A stretch of 16,865 nucleotides of DNA from DAIDKA01 sp049792815 (GTDB taxonomy: Bacteria; Pseudomonadota; Gammaproteobacteria; Steroidobacterales; Steroidobacteraceae): contig JBARBG010000065.1 in NCBI GenBank assembly GCA_049792815.1, positions 1 to 16,865 of the forward strand, written 5' to 3'. The position numbers and the translations under genes were made by a program. This document shows positions 14,251 to 16,865 of the stretch, one piece after another. The stretch's first letter is position 1. The number at the start of each line of letters is the position of its first letter. A model generated the notes under the pieces. It had not been told where the DNA came from. It worked only from the letters and a program-made list of their open reading frames with translations, and made no database searches.

Positions 14251-14335
14251 GCGAAAGTGGCGGAACTGGTAGACGCGCTGGATTTAGGTTCCAGTGGGGT
14301 AACCCGTGAGGGTTCGAGTCCCTCCTTTCGCACCA
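14251..14335 (+). tRNA. tRNA-Leu, anticodon UAG, CCA encoded
   Basis: Full class II tRNA fold by eye: acceptor GCGAAAG (14251-14257) pairs with CTTTCGC (14325-14331), discriminator A73, encoded CCA (14333-14335). The anticodon stem CTGGA/TCCAG (14278-14282, 14290-14294) closes the loop TTTAGGT with anticodon TAG at 14285-14287, reading CUA and other CUN codons. A long variable arm and the T arm GAGGG-TTCGAGT-CCCTC (14308-14324) complete it. The sequence resembles E. coli tRNA-Leu(UAG). It lies directly ahead of tig, as in Pseudomonas-like genomes. Confidence 0.97.
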
Positions 14336-14341
14336 GGCCGG

Positions 14342-14358
14342 TGTTGAGTTTCACAACA
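14342..14358 (+). other. Small hairpin between tRNA-Leu and tig
   Basis: TGTTG (14342-14346) and CAACA (14354-14358) form a perfect five-base-pair stem with a seven-base loop, just after the tRNA 3' end and 14 bases before the tig start. It is weak and followed by only four T, so more likely a processing or leader structure on a tRNA-tig transcript than a terminator. Confidence 0.35.
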
Positions 14359-14371
14359 GGATTTTAGTGGT

Positions 14372-15697
14372 ATGCAGGTATCCCTGACCGCAACTGGTGG
14401 GCTTGAGCGCCGCCTGGAAGTTGCCGTTCCCGCCCAGGCGGTGACGAGCGAAATCGAAAACCGGCTGAAGCAACTGGCCCGGACGTCCCGCTTGAAGGGC
14501 TTCCGCCCCGGCAAGGCGCCCCTGCAGGTCGTGCGCAAGCAGTTCGGTGAGCAGGTGCGTGCCGAGGTCGTCAACGACCTGATGCGCAAGTCATTCGCGG
14601 AGGCTGTTTCCAAGGAACAGCTCACGCCCGCCGCCGGCCCGCGCATCGAACCCATCGCCCTGGATCCGGGATCGGATCTGAAGTACGCGGCGGTGTTCGA
14701 GGTGATGCCCGAAGTGAAGGTGGCGCCCTTTGCCGCCATCCAGGTGCAGCGCGCCGCGGCCACGGTCACCGATGCCGATGTCGATGCCATGCTGGAGTCC
14801 ATGCGCCGCCAGCGCCCGGACTTCAACGCGGTGACCCGGCCGGCCAGGCTCACCGATCGCGTCACCGTGGATTACGACGGGACGGTGTCCGGAGAAGCCT
14901 TCGAGGGTGGCGAGGGGCGTGATGTGCCTTTCGTGGTCGGGTCCGGCCAGGTGCTGCCCGAGTTTGATGCGGCCGCCACGGGCGCCAGCGTGGGGGACAC
15001 CCACCAGGTCAGCATCAGCTATCCGCCGAACCACGGCTCGAAGGTTCTGGCGGGCAAAACAGCTCAGTTCACGCTAAAGCTCAAGAAGATCGAAGAGCAG
15101 GTCCTGCCGCCGGTCGATGAGGCGTTCTGTCGCGCCTATGGCGTGGAAGAGGGCGGCATCGAGGCCCTGCGCACCGAAGTTCGCGCCAGCATGGAGCGCG
15201 AGCTGGCCTCGGTGGTGCGCGGCCGGGTGCGCGGGCAGGTCATGGAGGCGCTGTACCGCAACAACCCCCTGGAAGTGCCCAGGGCGCTGCTAGAGGATGC
15301 CATCCAGCAGCTGCAGCGGGAGGCCGCCCGTCGGGCCGGCGCCCGTGAGGCCAGCCAGCTGCCACCACGCGAGCAGTTCCTGGAGGCCGCGCGCCAGCGC
15401 GTGGCCCTGGGGATGCTCATGAGCGAGATCGTGCGCAGCCTGTCACTGACTCTTGACCGTGGCCGGGTGCAGCAGCGCCTGGATGACCTGGTCGCCTCAT
15501 TACCTAATCCTGAAGAAACGCGCCGCTCGTACCTGTCAAATGCCGAGGCGATGCGCCAGATCGAGTCGGCGGTCCTTGAAGATCAGGCAATCGATGCCAT
15601 AGTGGAGCAAGCCCGTGTCACCGACCAGCCGTCCACGTTCCGGGAGCTGACCGGATTTGGACACAATGAAGCCACCGCCGGGAGTTCTACGCCATGA
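14372..15697 (+). CDS. tig: Trigger factor, ribosome-associated chaperone and peptidyl-prolyl isomerase
   Basis: Binds ribosomal protein L23 at the exit tunnel and shields nascent chains. The 441 aa length is normal. The N-terminal ribosome-binding domain carries the signature GFRPGKAP (43-50); an FKBP-type isomerase domain covers about 155-245 (VTVDYDGTVSGEAFEGG, FVVGSGQVLPEFDAA, then PPNHGS); the rest is the helical substrate-binding domain. The N-terminus MQVSL..GGLERRLEV is canonical, which fixes the ATG despite a poor ribosome site (AGGA ten bases upstream). Only 36 bases separate it from tRNA-Leu and I see no separate promoter there, so cotranscription with the tRNA is likely. The stop overlaps the clpP start as ATGA. 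Confidence 0.97.
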   Translation: MQVSLTATGGLERRLEVAVPAQAVTSEIENRLKQLARTSRLKGFRPGKAPLQVVRKQFGEQVRAEVVNDLMRKSFAEAVSKEQLTPAAGPRIEPIALDPGSDLKYAAVFEVMPEVKVAPFAAIQVQRAAATVTDADVDAMLESMRRQRPDFNAVTRPARLTDRVTVDYDGTVSGEAFEGGEGRDVPFVVGSGQVLPEFDAAATGASVGDTHQVSISYPPNHGSKVLAGKTAQFTLKLKKIEEQVLPPVDEAFCRAYGVEEGGIEALRTEVRASMERELASVVRGRVRGQVMEALYRNNPLEVPRALLEDAIQQLQREAARRAGAREASQLPPREQFLEAARQRVALGMLMSEIVRSLSLTLDRGRVQQRLDDLVASLPNPEETRRSYLSNAEAMRQIESAVLEDQAIDAIVEQARVTDQPSTFRELTGFGHNEATAGSSTP

Positions 15698-16326
15698 ATG
15701 AACGCGCCCTGAACCTGGTACCGATGGTCGTCGAGCAGACTGCTCGCGGCGAACGGGCGTACGACATTTATTCCCGCCTGCTCAAGGACCGGCTGATTTT
15801 CGTGGTCGGACCGATCGATGACTACATGGCCAACGTCGTGGTCGCCCAGCTGCTGTTCCTGGAGTCGGAGAATCCGGAAAAAGAGATCAACCTGTACGTC
15901 AACTCGCCCGGCGGCGTCGTGACGGCGGGTCTTGCGATTTATGACACCATGCAGTTCATCAAGCCGGCTGTCAGCACCATCTGCACCGGACAGGCCGCCA
16001 GCATGGGCGCGGTACTGCTCGCCGCCGGCGCCCATGGCAAGCGCTACTGCCTGCCGCATGCGCGGGTGATGATTCACCAGCCCCTGGGCGGCGTGCAGGG
16101 CCAGGCCAGCGACATGGAAATCCATGTGCGGGAGACCCTGGGGGTCCGCGACCGGTTAAACAAGATTCTGGCCAAGCACACCGGCCAGACGGTGGAGAAG
16201 ATCAAGCTGGACACCGATCGGGACAACTTTCTCTCCGCCACTGACGCGGTGGAGTACGGCCTCATCGACAAGGTGCTGGAGAAGCGCGGTGATCCGCCGC
16301 CGCCCAGTTCCAGTGCGGAAAAGTGA
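15694..16326 (+). CDS. clpP: ATP-dependent Clp protease proteolytic subunit
   Basis: Serine protease that forms the double-heptamer chamber used by ClpX or ClpA. The 210 aa product has the catalytic triad Ser103 (GQAASMGA), His128 (MIHQPLGG) and Asp177 (DTDRDNF), with the same 25- and 49-residue spacings as the E. coli enzyme, plus the oligomerisation/N-loop segment LVPMVVEQTARGERAYDIYSRLLKDR. The first ten or so residues before MVVEQT are probably a short propeptide. The ATG overlaps the tig stop, with GGGAG nine bases upstream. The C-terminal tail is short and proline/serine-rich (PPPPSSS). Substrates are unfolded or tagged proteins delivered by ClpX, encoded next. Confidence 0.98.
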   Translation: MNERALNLVPMVVEQTARGERAYDIYSRLLKDRLIFVVGPIDDYMANVVVAQLLFLESENPEKEINLYVNSPGGVVTAGLAIYDTMQFIKPAVSTICTGQAASMGAVLLAAGAHGKRYCLPHARVMIHQPLGGVQGQASDMEIHVRETLGVRDRLNKILAKHTGQTVEKIKLDTDRDNFLSATDAVEYGLIDKVLEKRGDPPPPSSSAEK

Positions 16327-16332
16327 TTTTCA

Positions 16333-16352
16333 GCACCCATTTCGGCACCCAT
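16333..16352 (+). repeat. Short direct repeat after clpP
   Basis: The octamer GCACCCAT occurs twice, at 16333-16340 and 16345-16352, a 12-base period just after the clpP stop. It may be chance; no function is evident. Confidence 0.3.
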
Positions 16353-16397
16353 ACTGAGATCGGCAGCACAACGCGGCTTAGGTCTATTGCCACTGCT

Positions 16398-16427
16398 TTG
16401 CCTGTGGCCTCAGGCGCATGCTATAAG
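16398..16427 (+). promoter_or_regulatory. Candidate clpX promoter
   Basis: TTGCCT (16398-16403) and TATAAG (16422-16427) are 18 bases apart and match the sigma-70 consensus at four and five of six positions. The predicted transcript would start near 16434, giving a leader of about 50 bases. This allows clpX expression apart from tig-clpP. No convincing heat-shock (sigma-32) -35 element was seen. Confidence 0.5.
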
Positions 16428-16433
16428 GAAATT

Positions 16434-16471
16434 GCCCCTGTCTTTGGGGGTTCCGCCTGCGGCGCAGGGGC
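16434..16471 (+). other. Nested hairpins in the clpX leader
   Basis: GCCCCTG (16434-16440) pairs perfectly with CAGGGGC (16465-16471), enclosing a second stem CGCC-TGC-GGCG (16454-16464). An alternative hairpin CCCC/GGGG (16435-16438 with 16445-16448) uses the same left arm. No T run follows, so it is not a standard terminator. The clpX ribosome site (GAGGG, 16477-16481) lies six bases beyond the outer stem. Confidence 0.5.
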
Positions 16472-16485
16472 AGCATGAGGGCTAG

Positions 16486-16865
16486 ATGACTGAAGACTCC
16501 CGCAACCGTCACGACGACGGCAAACTGTTGTACTGCTCGTTCTGCGGGAAGAGCCAGCACGAGGTGCGCAAGCTCATTGCCGGGCCCTCGGTGTTCGTCT
16601 GCGACGAATGCGTTGAGCTGTGCAATGACATCATCCGCGAGGAGCTCGAGGACCGCGCCGAGCGCGCCCGCGACAAGCTTCCCAAGCCGCATGAAATCAA
16701 GAAGGTCCTTGACGAGTACGTCATTGGCCAGGACCGCGCCAAGAAGGTGCTGTCCGTGTCGGTGTACAACCACTACAAGCGTCTGCAGAGCCGCACCGGC
16801 ACCGTGCGCAAGGACGATGTCGAGATCACCAAGAGCAACATCCTGCTGATCGGTCCCACCGGCTG
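16486..16865 (+). CDS. clpX: ATP-dependent Clp protease ATP-binding subunit ClpX (3' end outside window)
   Basis: AAA+ unfoldase that recognises substrates and threads them into ClpP. The visible 126 codons encode the N-terminal zinc-binding dimerisation domain with Cys17, Cys20, Cys39 and Cys42 (CSFCGKSQHEVRKLIAGP ... VFVCDECVELC), a linker, then the start of the AAA+ module: EIKKVLDEYVIGQDRAKKVL and NILLIGPTG, the beginning of the Walker A loop, where the window ends. The ATG at 16486 has GAGGG four to five bases upstream, a rather short spacing, but no other start fits the conserved N-terminus. It follows clpP by 159 bases containing a promoter and hairpins. Full-length family members are about 425 aa, so roughly 70% is missing. 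Confidence 0.97.
   Translation, partial: MTEDSRNRHDDGKLLYCSFCGKSQHEVRKLIAGPSVFVCDECVELCNDIIREELEDRAERARDKLPKPHEIKKVLDEYVIGQDRAKKVLSVSVYNHYKRLQSRTGTVRKDDVEITKSNILLIGPTG

Noticed and set aside
14251..14335. tRNA-Leu as an integration site for the catabolic genes
   Set aside because: Islands normally enter at the tRNA 3' end, which here faces tig at 36 bases; no integrase or repeated tRNA end was seen, and the accessory genes are on the 5' side.
14342..14365. Hairpin plus TTTT after the tRNA as a rho-independent terminator
   Set aside because: The stem is only five base pairs with three G-C or C-G pairs at most, and only four T follow after a GGA spacer.

Overview
The window is GC-rich, densely coded DNA from a bacterium that is probably a gammaproteobacterium. 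The main reason is the right end, where tRNA-Leu(UAG), tig, clpP and clpX lie in the conserved order known from Pseudomonas, Xanthomonas and relatives. The rich accessory catabolism suggests an environmental degrader, perhaps a Steroidobacteraceae/Nevskiales-type organism, but that placement is inference. No insertion sequence, CRISPR array, rRNA or phage gene was seen, and no stretch over 300 bases lacks a gene.

Left block (1-4339). A 5'-truncated AraC-family regulator resembling PobR/HpaA activators of aromatic-acid pathways converges on a minus-strand pair, idonate 5-dehydrogenase and gluconokinase; the two stop codons share one CTAG. Divergent from that pair, across about 40 bases, a D-isomer 2-hydroxyacid dehydrogenase is followed at once by a PEP mutase/isocitrate lyase superfamily protein. 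Together these genes suggest conversion of sugar acids (idonate, ketogluconate) to 6-phosphogluconate, plus cleavage of a small organic acid. No IdnO 5-ketogluconate reductase was found.

Middle block (4323-14162). Two minus-strand genes, a secreted paraoxonase/SMP-30-like beta-propeller and an MFS transporter, diverge from a tightly packed plus-strand run of nine genes: SDR, SnoaL-like protein, DUF3237 protein, lignostilbene-dioxygenase-like carotenoid oxygenase, QOR2/NmrA-like reductase, second SnoaL-like protein, MAPEG membrane protein, ThDP enzyme and alpha/beta hydrolase. Start/stop overlaps or gaps of at most 23 bases throughout indicate one operon. The central enzyme keeps all four iron-binding histidines and the Phe/Tyr/Lys substrate residues of stilbene-cleaving dioxygenases. 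The best reading is an uncharacterised pathway that takes up and cleaves a hydroxylated aryl-alkene (stilbenoid or lignin-derived compound), the other enzymes modifying the substrate or its aldehyde products. The substrate is unknown. This is the most interesting part of the window.

Right block (14163-16865). tRNA-Leu(UAG) has a promoter-like -10 box with a GC-rich discriminator. It is followed by trigger factor, the ClpP protease (tig and clpP overlap as ATGA) and, after 159 bases holding a promoter and nested hairpins, the start of clpX, cut off by the window end. These are core proteostasis genes.
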